A DNA stretch of 44,808 nucleotides from Sedimentisphaerales bacterium (GCA_028282905.1 JANQGW010000124.1:1-44808), one strand, 5' to 3'; positions 33,838 through 42,749 are shown, counted from the stretch's first letter. Program-made: numbers and translations. Notes: generated by a model from the letters alone, not told the origin.

Positions 33838-35090
33838 TGGCCAGTTTTCAATACAAAGCATTGCGGGATGGACAGCGGAAAAACGGTGTGATCGCGGCGG
33901 ACAATCTTCAAACGGCTTCGGCAAAATTACGATCCGAAGGGTATGTTATTCTGGAACTTGTCCAAAACAAACGACAGACGAAACAATCAAACCATTCCGT
34001 CTTGAATGCGGAACGACCCGCCTGGGAATATAGGCTGTCGAAGGTATTGATCTTCAAAAGCCAGGTTGAAATTACGATGCAGCAATTGGCGTCCGTGCTT
34101 CGTTCGGGTGTTCCTATTTTAACGGCTCTGCGTGAAGTGGGCCGCCAGTCGCCGTATTTCTTGAGTCGCGCTTATGCTGCCATTTCAGAAAAAGTCCGCC
34201 GGGGACATTCGCTGGAACGAAGTCTCCGCGAAGAAGCTCCATTCATGGGAAAAATCGCAATCGGTCTGATCGCCGTCGGTGAAGCGAATGGTACCTTGGA
34301 TGAAATGCTGGCTTATTCTGCAGAATTAATGGAACGCGGACGCAAGGTTCGCGGCCAAATAGTACAGGCATTTACCTATCCTGCGATCGTTGTTCTTGGG
34401 GCGTTTGGGGTTGGCTACTATATGGTTGCGCATGTTTTCCCCAAAATTATGACATTCATCAATAAGCAAGGTAAGAATGTTCCATTGCCTGCGCCGACCA
34501 GAATTCTCATACAGGTCAATGATTTTTTGTCCGCTTATGGGATCTATGTTTTAATGGCACCGCTAATCTTGATAATACTCTTTATTTTAGCACGCCGCAA
34601 TCCGCGAATGGCGGAGAAAATAGACCGTGCCATCCTGTATATTCCCCTTTTGGGTAAGGCCTTTAAAGATCATTCCAATACAATGTGGTGCCGTACACTG
34701 GGGGCTCTGCTTCGCAGTGGTGTTGATGTATTAAATGCTCTGGAGTTAGTCGGCGGAACGTTGAATAATCACTTTTATGCCGCTCAATTCAAAAAAATGA
34801 GAGAGATTGTCCGACAAGGCGGCTCTCTTACCAAAGGTTTGGAAACAACGCAGTTATGTGGGCTTTGTCCGATGTCTTTAACAATGGTTTCTGTAAGTGA
34901 AGAGTCCGGGGGGTTAGATGAAAGCCTTCTTCATGTCGCCCGCTACAGCGAAGAACAGTTGACACGCCGCGTTTCGCTGTTGAGTAAACTGGTAGAGCCG
35001 GCTATTTTTGTCATTGTTGGCGGGATGGTTGGATTTATCTATTTCGCATTTTTTATGGCCATGCTGGCGGTAACAAGAAGTGCAACCTAA
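33837..35090 (+). CDS. gspF: GspF/PilC-type inner-membrane platform protein
   Basis: A 417-residue protein starts at ATG 33837 (start overlaps the gspE stop). The opening FQYKALRDGQRKNGVIAADN is typical. Two T2SSF domains follow (from about residues 77 and 279), each with a (L)RSGVP/VDILxAL motif (VLRSGVPILTALREV, LLRSGVDVLNALELV). Three membrane helices lie at about 181-205, 236-256 and 385-409. It anchors the ATPase and pseudopilus assembly. No irregularity seen. Confidence 0.95.
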   Translation: MASFQYKALRDGQRKNGVIAADNLQTASAKLRSEGYVILELVQNKRQTKQSNHSVLNAERPAWEYRLSKVLIFKSQVEITMQQLASVLRSGVPILTALREVGRQSPYFLSRAYAAISEKVRRGHSLERSLREEAPFMGKIAIGLIAVGEANGTLDEMLAYSAELMERGRKVRGQIVQAFTYPAIVVLGAFGVGYYMVAHVFPKIMTFINKQGKNVPLPAPTRILIQVNDFLSAYGIYVLMAPLILIILFILARRNPRMAEKIDRAILYIPLLGKAFKDHSNTMWCRTLGALLRSGVDVLNALELVGGTLNNHFYAAQFKKMREIVRQGGSLTKGLETTQLCGLCPMSLTMVSVSEESGGLDESLLHVARYSEEQLTRRVSLLSKLVEPAIFVIVGGMVGFIYFAFFMAMLAVTRSAT

Positions 35091-35122
35091 TATTAAGACA
35101 TAACGATACAATGAAAGGAATA

Positions 35123-35689
35123 ATGATTGTGAATAAACGAAGTATTAATCTAATCGCTAAACTGTCAATTGCAGCATGGTGTCTGGCAGGATTGCTTGTT
35201 GCTGATTTTGTCCAGGGACAACAACCTGCAGCGAGTCCGTCATCCGTGGAAGCAGGCATCTCTCCAATGGCCGATAATACTCAACAGGAAGTTGTGGATT
35301 TGAAAAAACAGCCTGAAAAGGATGTGAATTCAATCTCTCATGACCCGTTTCGATCTCATTTGCCGCAGGGAAGCAAGGGTTTCATTCCTTCTCAGGCATC
35401 GATCCCCCCCGGCATTAAAGTGCTGGCTATTATGATCGTAGAAGGGGCTGAGCCATTGGCCGTATTAGAGGTTTCGGGCATGGTGGATGTGGTGTATGTT
35501 CATCCGGGGGATGTTATCAGTATTGATAATCGCACAACGAATCGATCTTCTCATATTGGCTCTAAAAACAGTAATATCACAAACAGAGTAGATTCCGGCA
35601 TGCTCTACGTACAAATAGAGAATATTACCAGTCAACAGGTAGAACTATACCCTCGTGACAATCCGTCCGGCAAACAAATTCTGCAATAA
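35123..35689 (+). CDS. PilP/GspC-like periplasmic link protein
   Basis: The preferred start is ATG 35123 (AAGGA just upstream; ATG 35111 contains that site, and GTG 35129 is another option), giving 188 residues. One N-terminal helix/signal (LSIAAWCLAGLLVADFVQG) precedes a disordered linker, then SHDPFRSHLP and a small beta domain (GIKVLAIMIVEGAEPLAVLE, VVYVHPGDVIS), a pattern of PilP/GspC HR domains (dPF...l...l..i......a.v......v..GD.i). These connect the inner-membrane platform with the secretin encoded next. The ORF end overlaps the leader of the secretin gene by position only. Confidence 0.65.
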   Translation: MIVNKRSINLIAKLSIAAWCLAGLLVADFVQGQQPAASPSSVEAGISPMADNTQQEVVDLKKQPEKDVNSISHDPFRSHLPQGSKGFIPSQASIPPGIKVLAIMIVEGAEPLAVLEVSGMVDVVYVHPGDVISIDNRTTNRSSHIGSKNSNITNRVDSGMLYVQIENITSQQVELYPRDNPSGKQILQ

Positions 35690-35717
35690 TCTTATTGAAA
35701 ACAGAGAACTTGTAAAC

Positions 35718-37655
35718 ATGAAAAAAACAATGAAATCTCATTTTATATTATCAGTTATATGTCTTTTGGGAGTCTATACGCCGATAGCATACGCACTCGA
35801 CGAAGCTGCCAATCATGACAATTCGGAAAAAGTGATCAGTGTCCTGAATATCAAGCAGCTTTCAATGCGTCAGTTTGCCAGGCTGCTTTCACAGGGTAGC
35901 GACTGGAAAGTCATCGTCAGCCAGGGGGCATCGGAAATTAATGTCAGTGTGTATCTTGAGGACGTTTACGCTGAGGATGCTTTAAAGGCGATTTGTCAGG
36001 CCTATAATCTATGGTACAAGAAAGACCCCACCAGCGGTGTCGTCAGTATTATCACACTGGATGAATATCAAAAAGGGATGCGCGTCCACAACCAGGAAGC
36101 CGTTGAAGTGATAACATTGAGATATCCTGACGCCAAGCAGGTTGGAGATTCTCTGCAGCGATTATTTCGTGACCGCGTTATCTGGAACCGACCCGATGAT
36201 CAAGACGATGAAGAATCAATTGAGGAGTTAGAACTCGCCTTGGAACGGATGGATGCCTTGGCGGACCGGGCTCAGTTTTCAGATACCGATTCTGGCGGTA
36301 GTGGAAGCAATAACTCAAGTTTCAACTCGAATTCCAGTCGATCATCCTCACGCCGCAATTCACGTTTTTCAAACAATCAACGATTTTCGCGTAATTCTAT
36401 AAGCTCGCGGTATCCCGGCAGTTCCTATGGCGGCACTTCAATGCAGGAAAATAAGGTAATCGACGATATTGTACGTGAAGTAGCCCCGGAATCATTGCTG
36501 GAAATGCTTGCTCAGTCCGGTAACCAGCCTGTTACAGGTCGTATCGACCAGCCGGGTATTGTATATATTTCCGTATTCAAAGGTTCAAATGATTTATTAC
36601 TGCGATCGAACGACGCCGAATCTTTAAAAGAGATTATCAAAGTCATTAAAGAACTGGATAAACCCAAGCCCCAGGTTCTCCTTGAGGTTAAAGTTCTGGA
36701 TATCCTGTTAGATGATGAACAGGCCAGTGGCATAGACTGGTTGTTTCAGGCGGGCGATTTTTCGGGTGGACGGTCCAGTGGGATCAATTCGAACGAGTTT
36801 GGAACTGGTTTTAAAGAAATACTTTCACCTTCCACGTCCCTGGTTCCGCAGGGTTCCGGACTGGAACCGCGGTCAACGGTGATGCAACTCGTCACGGATA
36901 ATGTGTTGGCCCGTATCCAGTTACTTGAAGATCGTAATCGTTTAACCCGCTTGGCAACGCCGACTTTATGTGTCGCTGATAATGAAGCTTCACGTGTATT
37001 TGTCGGTACGGAAACAACTATTCTCACATCAGTGGAAATTACTCAAGACACGACGACCGGAGATAACCCTGTTACAACGACCGCAACCAATCCGGAAACC
37101 GAAAGAAAAAATGTTGGAACGACATTGCTGATCACGCCTCGCATACATGCCGACCGGACTGCGACAATTCGAATTGTGCAGGAAGAGTCTACTTTAGGTT
37201 CAATCCAGACAATCAACTACGGCCAAGGAGAAAGCTTTCAGGCGCAGGATGTCGAAACCAGTTCAGTGGTCACAACGATCGTTGCTGCGGACGGGAAAAT
37301 TAGCGCCATCGGCGGCCTGATTCGGGAACAAACCGGAAGTCGTCAAACCGGTACGCCGGGACTGATGGATATGCCGCTGATCGGCTCTCTTTTTAAGACA
37401 AAATTTGCGAGCACGGAACGACACGAACTTCTTGTTTTGATCCGGCCCTTCATCCTGTTGGCACCGGGAGAAACTGAACCGGTCTCCAGAGAACTCATGC
37501 AAAGACTCAGCGAACACCCCAGTGCGCGTGATGACATTCCGGCAATGCGAATTGGGGAAGGGGATTTTCCGGTGATTAATGACAACTTACATCATGTCCC
37601 GTCAGAAGCAATTGAATCTCTCAAAAATCGTGCTTCGGTATGGGAAACGGAGTAA
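35718..37655 (+). CDS. gspD: Outer-membrane secretin, GspD/PilQ type
   Basis: ATG 35718 starts a 645-residue protein with a signal peptide ending near AYA/L. An N0/STN-like domain (about 30-110) and an N1-type domain (VITLRYPDAKQVGDSLQRLF) follow. A low-complexity Ser/Asn/Arg linker sits inside the N-domain region (about 211-262, SSFNSNSSRSSSRRNSRFS). The secretin core follows: VLLEVKVLDILLDDEQASGI, then VGTTLLITPRI and SAIGGLIREQTGSRQTGTPG, ending HELLVLIRPFILL. The product forms the outer-membrane pore. An in-frame extension to 35655 lacks a ribosome binding site. The linker is unusual and could be an exposed loop. Confidence 0.95.
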   Translation: MKKTMKSHFILSVICLLGVYTPIAYALDEAANHDNSEKVISVLNIKQLSMRQFARLLSQGSDWKVIVSQGASEINVSVYLEDVYAEDALKAICQAYNLWYKKDPTSGVVSIITLDEYQKGMRVHNQEAVEVITLRYPDAKQVGDSLQRLFRDRVIWNRPDDQDDEESIEELELALERMDALADRAQFSDTDSGGSGSNNSSFNSNSSRSSSRRNSRFSNNQRFSRNSISSRYPGSSYGGTSMQENKVIDDIVREVAPESLLEMLAQSGNQPVTGRIDQPGIVYISVFKGSNDLLLRSNDAESLKEIIKVIKELDKPKPQVLLEVKVLDILLDDEQASGIDWLFQAGDFSGGRSSGINSNEFGTGFKEILSPSTSLVPQGSGLEPRSTVMQLVTDNVLARIQLLEDRNRLTRLATPTLCVADNEASRVFVGTETTILTSVEITQDTTTGDNPVTTTATNPETERKNVGTTLLITPRIHADRTATIRIVQEESTLGSIQTINYGQGESFQAQDVETSSVVTTIVAADGKISAIGGLIREQTGSRQTGTPGLMDMPLIGSLFKTKFASTERHELLVLIRPFILLAPGETEPVSRELMQRLSEHPSARDDIPAMRIGEGDFPVINDNLHHVPSEAIESLKNRASVWETE

Positions 37656-37661
37656 CTAATT

Positions 37662-38351
37662 ATGAAAATGTATTTGATTTTATTATTGCTGATTTTGGGG
37701 TTGAACGGTTGTAGTTTGAATAATGCGGGGTCTGCAGACACACAGATAGACACTGCTAATCTGATTAAAAACAATCAAATGACCGGTCTGCAAAAAGCGA
37801 AGTTCCTGCAGCATCAGGGTCGGCACCAGGAAGCTGTTATTGAGTATCGAAAAATAATGGATGCGGCAGCATCCAAGTCACAATACCAACAAGCTCAAAT
37901 AGGAATCGCCAGGTGTCTGATAAAAATCCGGAAATATCCTGCTGCTATGGCCACATTGAAACCTTTGCCGATTACTCCCGAATCAGACTTGGATCGGGAG
38001 GTTCTGGCAATTGCAGGCGAGATATTGCTTCGTATCCAGGAATATATGGAGGCTGAAAGCATCCTGGAGATTGCCTTGGGTGGTATAGAAAGTTTAGAAG
38101 TGAAAGATCTTTTGCAAGCGGCTCAAGGCGATATCACTCCAGCATCAGATGTTTTATCGTGGGAAGCAGCCTGCTGCGGCAATCTCGGGCATGCGTATCT
38201 TAAAAATGAAAAACTCGAAAAGGCTGTGGTTTTGTATAGGCATGCGGGGGAATTGTTCGCCCTGCAAGGCCAGTCCATTTCCGCTGGCAAAGCCAAGAAA
38301 ATGGCAGATGATTTGGGAACTCTAATACGATCTTATTCGCCGACTCAATAA
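37662..38351 (+). CDS. TPR-repeat lipoprotein of the secretion/pilus operon
   Basis: A 229-residue protein starts at ATG 37662, 6 nt after the secretin stop. The signal MKMYLILLLLILGLNGC ends with a lipobox. The mature part is all-helical with TPR-like units (KFLQHQGRHQEAVIEYRKIM, ALGGIESLEV, LGHAYLKNEKLEKAVVLYRH). A lipoprotein with TPRs next to a secretin suggests a pilotin/PilF-like role in placing or stabilising the secretin. This role is inferred from position. Confidence 0.75.
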   Translation: MKMYLILLLLILGLNGCSLNNAGSADTQIDTANLIKNNQMTGLQKAKFLQHQGRHQEAVIEYRKIMDAAASKSQYQQAQIGIARCLIKIRKYPAAMATLKPLPITPESDLDREVLAIAGEILLRIQEYMEAESILEIALGGIESLEVKDLLQAAQGDITPASDVLSWEAACCGNLGHAYLKNEKLEKAVVLYRHAGELFALQGQSISAGKAKKMADDLGTLIRSYSPTQ

Positions 38352-38389
38352 GTATGTGTAAGCAAAATAATTTAGTCAGGAATCCTAAA

Positions 38390-39454
38390 ATGTCACTTAA
38401 TGCTCATAGCCTATTGCGTGAAATGATCAAATCTGATGCTTCTGATCTTCATCTGGCGGCAGATAATCCTCCAATGATTCGGATTCATGGTCAATTATTG
38501 CCAATGGATTCTATCCCCGTACTTACCGCTGAGGAAGTTGAGGCGTTAATTCGTCAGTTAGTGGACGATTCAGAATATGATGAGTTGACAAAAACGAGTG
38601 AACTTGATTCCGCCATATCCCTGGATGGAGGATATCGTCTTCGTATCAATGCGTATCGTCAGCAAAATACCCTGGCTGCGGCATTAAGATTGCTGCCGAA
38701 TCGTTTTTTCCAATTTGAAGAACTGGGACTGCCCATAAAAGTTCTGGAGTCAATCAGCCGGCTTCATTCCGGTTTAATTTTGGTTACCGGTGCGACAAGT
38801 TCAGGGAAGTCCACGACGATTGCCAGTATTGTCAACCAGCTAAACAGTACCCGCCCCTGTCATATTCATACGATTGAAGATCCTGTGGAATACCGCCATA
38901 TCAGCAATAAGGCGTTTGTAACTCAGCGTGAAGTAGGACGCGATACGGTCAGCTTTGCAGAGGCCCTTCGCCGTTCAATGCGAGAAGACCCGGATGTGAT
39001 CGTTGTCGGCGAAATGCGTGACCTGGAAACGATGTCTGCGGCGCTGACATTGGCCGAGACGGGACATCTGACTTTTGCGACGCTTCATACATCAAGTGCG
39101 ATGCAGACGATCTCACGTATTATTAGTTCCTATCCCGCCAGCCAGCAGGCACAGACACGCGTCCAGCTCGCTTCAACGCTGCAATATGTTATCTGTCAAA
39201 AGCTTATTCCATGGGACAAAGGCAACGGGCGATCACTTGCCGCGGAAATTCTGGCCGTCACTCCGGCCGTTCGAGCGATGGTTCGCGAAGAGAAAACCCA
39301 TCAAATTAAAACAGCCATGCAAACCAATTACGATATGGGAATGAGGACGATGAATCAATCCCTTCAGGAACTGATTAAACAAGGCAAACTTACATTTCAA
39401 ACCGCTTTTCAATACAGCGAAGACAAAAAAGAATTCCAAGCTGTAAACGAATAA
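38390..39454 (+). CDS. pilT: PilT-like retraction-type ATPase
   Basis: Start ATG 38390 is chosen (AGGA 8 nt upstream) over an in-frame ATG at 38354. The 354-residue protein has the PilT N-domain (LLREMIKSDASDLHLAADNP), Walker A GATSSGKST (134-142), Asp box TIEDPVEYRH, Walker B VIVVGEMRDLET (203-214) and His box TGHLTFATLHTSSAMQTI. It lacks the C-terminal AIRNLIRE retraction motif in its usual form. The Walker A has SS where PTGSGKS is usual. A second ATPase after GspE suggests a dynamic pilus rather than a pure secretion system. It ends the operon. Confidence 0.9.
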   Translation: MSLNAHSLLREMIKSDASDLHLAADNPPMIRIHGQLLPMDSIPVLTAEEVEALIRQLVDDSEYDELTKTSELDSAISLDGGYRLRINAYRQQNTLAAALRLLPNRFFQFEELGLPIKVLESISRLHSGLILVTGATSSGKSTTIASIVNQLNSTRPCHIHTIEDPVEYRHISNKAFVTQREVGRDTVSFAEALRRSMREDPDVIVVGEMRDLETMSAALTLAETGHLTFATLHTSSAMQTISRIISSYPASQQAQTRVQLASTLQYVICQKLIPWDKGNGRSLAAEILAVTPAVRAMVREEKTHQIKTAMQTNYDMGMRTMNQSLQELIKQGKLTFQTAFQYSEDKKEFQAVNE

Positions 39455-39642
39455 GCACAGCATTCCATACGGCCGAACGTTAAAAAATATATTCGCGTTA
39501 GGTGGTTATTTAAGTTCAAACCTCTGACTCAACTATGACACCATAAGTGGAAATATTGAGCTATCGCACAGAATAAGATGGATTTACCGTCAGAAAGGAC
39601 TGTGAATCTGCGTCATTTTTGCGTCAGTCGCCAGTTGTAAAC

Positions 39643-39683
39643 CACTTGTTAGTCTCACTAGGGTTCACTTGTTATTCACTTGT
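39643..39683 (+). repeat. Three short direct repeats CACTTGT
   Basis: CACTTGT occurs at 39643, 39666 and 39677, two of them as TTCACTTGT. Such short repeats about 70-110 bases from a tRNA-type att core resemble integrase arm-binding sites, but this is inference. Confidence 0.45.
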
Positions 39684-39751
39684 GATCCTCATTTTAACGA
39701 AAAAAAACAGTTTGTAAGCTATTGTAATATAATGGGTTATGGAGCGAATAG

Positions 39752-39796
39752 AGGACTGTCGATCCGAAGGTTGAGGGTTCGAGTCCCTTCGGGAAT
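39752..39796 (+). tRNA. tRNA-like 3' fragment, probable attachment-site scar
   Basis: Anticodon arm GGA-CTGTCGA-TCC (anticodon position GTC, nominally Asp), variable region, T arm GAGGG-TTCGAGT-CCCTT (39773-39789) and an acceptor-like CGGGAAT. No D arm or acceptor 5' strand of proper length precedes it. It is a 3' half, as left by integration at a tRNA gene. Confidence 0.65.
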
Positions 39797-39811
39797 TTAC
39801 AAGGAAAAGAT

Positions 39812-39851
39812 TTGACAATGGCAAATTATACTTAGTATACTAAGTATACTT
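39812..39851 (+). promoter_or_regulatory. Promoter overlapped by palindromic operators
   Basis: -35 TTGACA (39812-39817), 18-nt spacer, -10 TATACT (39836-39841). The perfect 16-bp palindrome ACTTAGTATACTAAGT (39830-39845) covers the -10, and a 10-bp palindrome AAGTATACTT (39842-39851) overlaps it. The next gene encodes a MerR-type DNA-binding protein, so autoregulation is likely. Confidence 0.65.
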
Positions 39852-39876
39852 ATTATAATAAAACGAGGACAAGTTT

Positions 39877-40161
39877 ATGCTAAGTACAGTTGAAGTCGCA
39901 AAGCGTATTGGCGTATCCAAGAGTACTCTTCTAAGGTGGTTGGATGAGGGGTTTGTCGATGATGTTGAACGTGACTGGCGAGGTTGGCGAGTTTGGAACA
40001 GTGATGATGTCGAGCGTGTCAGAACTTTCCAGAAGATCTATAAAAGTAAACCCATCAAACGTGTCAGGCGAAGCTCAATTTCAAGGATTGAATATGCCAA
40101 TGCTGCGGCTGAAAGCATGAGAAGTTTTGCTCAAGGATATTCTCGGAGGTCGGAAGCGTGA
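39877..40161 (+). CDS. MerR/excisionase-type helix-turn-helix protein
   Basis: A 94-residue protein starts at ATG 39877 behind GAGGA. MLSTVEVAKRIGVSKSTLLR, then WLDEGFVDD and GWRVWNSDDVERVRTFQK form a MerR-type winged helix as in BldC-like and Xis-like proteins. No effector domain follows; the basic tail (KPIKRVRRSS) may add DNA contacts. It overlaps the next gene by 4 nt. The position after a tRNA-like att scar supports an excisionase or element-control role, but a regulator of the following operon is equally possible. Confidence 0.75.
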   Translation: MLSTVEVAKRIGVSKSTLLRWLDEGFVDDVERDWRGWRVWNSDDVERVRTFQKIYKSKPIKRVRRSSISRIEYANAAAESMRSFAQGYSRRSEA

Positions 40162-40595
40162 AGATTCGCCAGGCAAAAGCACATGACGCTGTACGTTGTG
40201 CAGAATTCTGTTGTGTGCACACCGCAGAAGAACTTAAAGGAATGCTTCGAAAGGACGACACTCAGTGGTTGGTGATTGAGGATGACAACGGAAACGTTGT
40301 CGGCCTTGGGATCATCAATTTCTGGAATTGGAACAAAATGGCATGGATATGGAATTTATGGGTAAATAGTACCGTAAGAGGAAAAGGATATGGCAGGGCC
40401 TTGCTAAAAGGGATGCTTAAAGAAGCCAAAAAAGGTGGAGCTAGGGTTATAATGAACTTCGGTCCGCCCAATCCTCATGACTGCTCTCTTTGTGAGTTGC
40501 TTGTTTATAACGGTTTTCGTGTCTGTGGTATGAACGACCGCTGGTTCGCCGATCAAAAGGACGCAACAGCTGTCTTTTACGGTTATGATTTATGA
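40158..40595 (+). CDS. GNAT-family N-acetyltransferase
   Basis: A 145-residue protein starts at ATG 40158 (overlap ATGA with the preceding stop region). GNAT features: MKIRQAKAHDAVRCAEFCC at the start, NLWVNSTVRGKGYGRALLKG with the acetyl-CoA loop R-G-K-G-Y-G, and LLVYNGFRVCG near the end. Substrate unknown. Cys-rich for its size. It is coupled to the helix-turn-helix gene and to the large unknown protein after it. Confidence 0.85.
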   Translation: MKIRQAKAHDAVRCAEFCCVHTAEELKGMLRKDDTQWLVIEDDNGNVVGLGIINFWNWNKMAWIWNLWVNSTVRGKGYGRALLKGMLKEAKKGGARVIMNFGPPNPHDCSLCELLVYNGFRVCGMNDRWFADQKDATAVFYGYDL

Positions 40596-40606
40596 AAGGA
40601 GAGATT

Positions 40607-42004
40607 ATGGCTAAGAAAAAGGATACGTTAGTACCCTGCGAAAAAGTATCGCCCGGTTATGAAGAGATATATCTCGGCGAAATTTCCGATACGCCTGTCC
40701 GGGAAAGCCAAATGGTTTCTGTGCTGTATTCAGACGAAGAGGGTAACCTTATCAGTCAGTGGTGTACTTTTCCATGGATCTTCCCGGATGAGAAGGGGCA
40801 ATGGAAAGAAGATGCATGGGATGATGCAGTCAAGTGCCTGAATAAAATGCAGAGCAATTTGAGGCAGCTAAATGACGATATTCGTCTGCTTCGCTGCCAC
40901 ATCACTAGTCTTATTCCCTGTGACAGCGGTTTGCCGGTTACTATTGATGAATTACTGTTTGCCATTGGGCGGGGAAAACTGGAAGGGTCATCTTTTAAGA
41001 ATGGATGTTTATGTTCTGGTTTGGGATGCAGCAGATTAAAAACCAGTCAACCCGGACAGCCAGAAAGCCTCAAAGTAATACACGAGGTGCTAAATGCCTA
41101 TCTTGCAGGTAAATCTAAACAAGATACTGTCAAGATACATTCTGAGGCAGCGGGATTTATTGAACGGGCGTGGCAATGGCTTGGTTCGGTTTCAAAATTA
41201 AGCAATGTGCAACAAAAGATGCTGGATCGGGTGCTGATGATAATGGATTATTTCGCCAGGTGCAGTGTCCAGATGGCAATCAAGCCTGTGCAGGATACGG
41301 TGGATGAGCTAAAGGAAATTGAGACCCTGGGTAATGATCTGTTCTCTTACGAAGTTTCTCATGAAAACATAATCGGCGGGCCTGGAGAGCCAAGCGGACG
41401 CGGTCCCCGTCTCGATGCAGAGATAGCAGAACTTGCAGGACTTCCTGAGATTCATCCAAAGTGGGAGTATGCCGCATATAAGGAAGCACTTGATACGCTC
41501 AAGGATGAGCAGAAGCAGGAACTGTACAAAACCTGCTGCGCCATCGCCTCGGGAATTCATACGCTCTCGGACTGTCATCACAGCACGTTTCGCTACATTG
41601 AAGGCTGGATCCACGGCATCGGAACAGGTAGATTAGGCATCCCCACACGCAAGGCACAAAGCGAAAAACAACGCTTAGGCCATATGCTTTTTGGGTATGC
41701 ATTGGGCCTGGACCGGTGGCTGGCGCGTGTCCCTCTGCAATTCCTACTTCTGGACCTCGGACACATCGATCTTGGCTTTGATCCAAGAAATAACATCATT
41801 CGGGTTTACGCGTGTCTTGGTGAGGAAGTAACTCCTGAAAAGGAATGGCTGGCGGCTTGTCTCTGGTACAATCTGGTTTACAACCAGCAAGGTGGACTGA
41901 TCAGTCACACGGATCTTATTAATCAGTGTAAGAACAAGGGTGTCACTGTTGATGGGTGGATAGATTCGGTTTTTAAAAATGATTCCCAAAAAGAAATCTG
42001 GTGA
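40607..42004 (+). CDS. Large uncharacterised protein
   Basis: Start ATG 40607 is preferred (AGGAG 5 nt upstream) over ATG 40592; 465 residues. The gene starts 11 nt after the GNAT stop. It is soluble, with Cys-containing stretches (KNGCLCSGLGCSRLKTS, YKTCCAIASGIH) and a helical centre. A part at about residues 305-345 has ASGIHTLSDCHHSTF with several His and Cys, possibly metal binding. No family recognised. Operon structure suggests work with the helix-turn-helix and acetyltransferase proteins. Confidence 0.65.
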   Translation: MAKKKDTLVPCEKVSPGYEEIYLGEISDTPVRESQMVSVLYSDEEGNLISQWCTFPWIFPDEKGQWKEDAWDDAVKCLNKMQSNLRQLNDDIRLLRCHITSLIPCDSGLPVTIDELLFAIGRGKLEGSSFKNGCLCSGLGCSRLKTSQPGQPESLKVIHEVLNAYLAGKSKQDTVKIHSEAAGFIERAWQWLGSVSKLSNVQQKMLDRVLMIMDYFARCSVQMAIKPVQDTVDELKEIETLGNDLFSYEVSHENIIGGPGEPSGRGPRLDAEIAELAGLPEIHPKWEYAAYKEALDTLKDEQKQELYKTCCAIASGIHTLSDCHHSTFRYIEGWIHGIGTGRLGIPTRKAQSEKQRLGHMLFGYALGLDRWLARVPLQFLLLDLGHIDLGFDPRNNIIRVYACLGEEVTPEKEWLAACLWYNLVYNQQGGLISHTDLINQCKNKGVTVDGWIDSVFKNDSQKEIW

Positions 42005-42071
42005 AGCTTTTGGAGTATACGTAACTTAGTATTAACTTATTAAAAAAATGAAGGATAAAAGGAGGTCTCAA

Positions 42072-42749
42072 ATGAAACATTTGTCCGTTCTGCTCTTCGT
42101 TTTACTAATAAGCATGGCTTCATGCACAATTCAGAAGGAAGAGATTGTAGAGAAAACAGTAAAAGAGAATGAAGCATATTCTTTTCAGCCGAAACCTCTT
42201 GATGATGAGTGGAGTAATTGGCTTGTCGGCAAGTGGAAAGTCATTTCGGGCCACACAGATTTTATTGAGGGCGAGGCTGAAAGCGTGGAGGAATCAAATG
42301 AGGAAGTAGCAGCTGGGTTTACAATAGAGCCATGTTTGAATGGTCAGTTTTTAATTTGGAAAAGCTGGAACGAAATAGGTGAGATGACTGCTGAAGAAAA
42401 GAAAGAGCTTAAGGAGGCGTTAAAAAAGACAACAAAAGTTTCGGATGATGAATTAGAGCGATTTGTGAATATGCCTTACAAATCTGTGCTAATTCAAACA
42501 ATCTGTCCAAAGACCGGAGAAAGGATTGCGTATTGCTTTGACAGCCAGCGTTTGTACGGCCAAGGTACTGGCAGATTGGAAGCAAATAAAGAAATTATGG
42601 AATGGAAATGGTCAGGAATCGGCCGAGGGGTTACAAGTATAGGTATAATTGAAAAAATCAATGACAATAAATTTTCTGTTGGCCATAAATATACTTTGCC
42701 CGATGGTAATACAATGGAAGAGAAATTGGATATAGCCAGAACAGAATAA
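42072..42749 (+). CDS. Predicted lipoprotein, DUF1579-like
   Basis: ATG 42072 has a perfect AGGAGG 6 nt upstream, so it is chosen over the in-frame ATG at 42048. The signal ends LISMASC (lipobox). The 225-residue product has a lipocalin-like pattern (WLVGKWKVISGHTDF, CLNGQFLIWKSWNEIG, MEWKWSGIGRGVTSIGIIE), similar to DUF1579/THAP4-type beta barrels common in planctomycetes. Ligand and function unknown. Confidence 0.65.
   Translation: MKHLSVLLFVLLISMASCTIQKEEIVEKTVKENEAYSFQPKPLDDEWSNWLVGKWKVISGHTDFIEGEAESVEESNEEVAAGFTIEPCLNGQFLIWKSWNEIGEMTAEEKKELKEALKKTTKVSDDELERFVNMPYKSVLIQTICPKTGERIAYCFDSQRLYGQGTGRLEANKEIMEWKWSGIGRGVTSIGIIEKINDNKFSVGHKYTLPDGNTMEEKLDIARTE

Larger units (their letters stand above)
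39455..39876. other. Intergenic accessory junction after the pilus operon
   Basis: About 420 bases. No terminator with a clear U run follows pilT. The stretch carries short direct repeats (39643-39683), a tRNA-like 3' fragment (39752-39796) and a promoter with palindromic operator (39812-39851), each listed separately. No gene seen. Confidence 0.6.

Noticed and set aside
12541..39796. The two tRNA 3' fragments as the two ends (attL/attR) of one island
   Set aside because: They come from different tRNAs (Ser UGA with a long variable arm versus a short-variable-arm tRNA), so they cannot be a duplicated att core.
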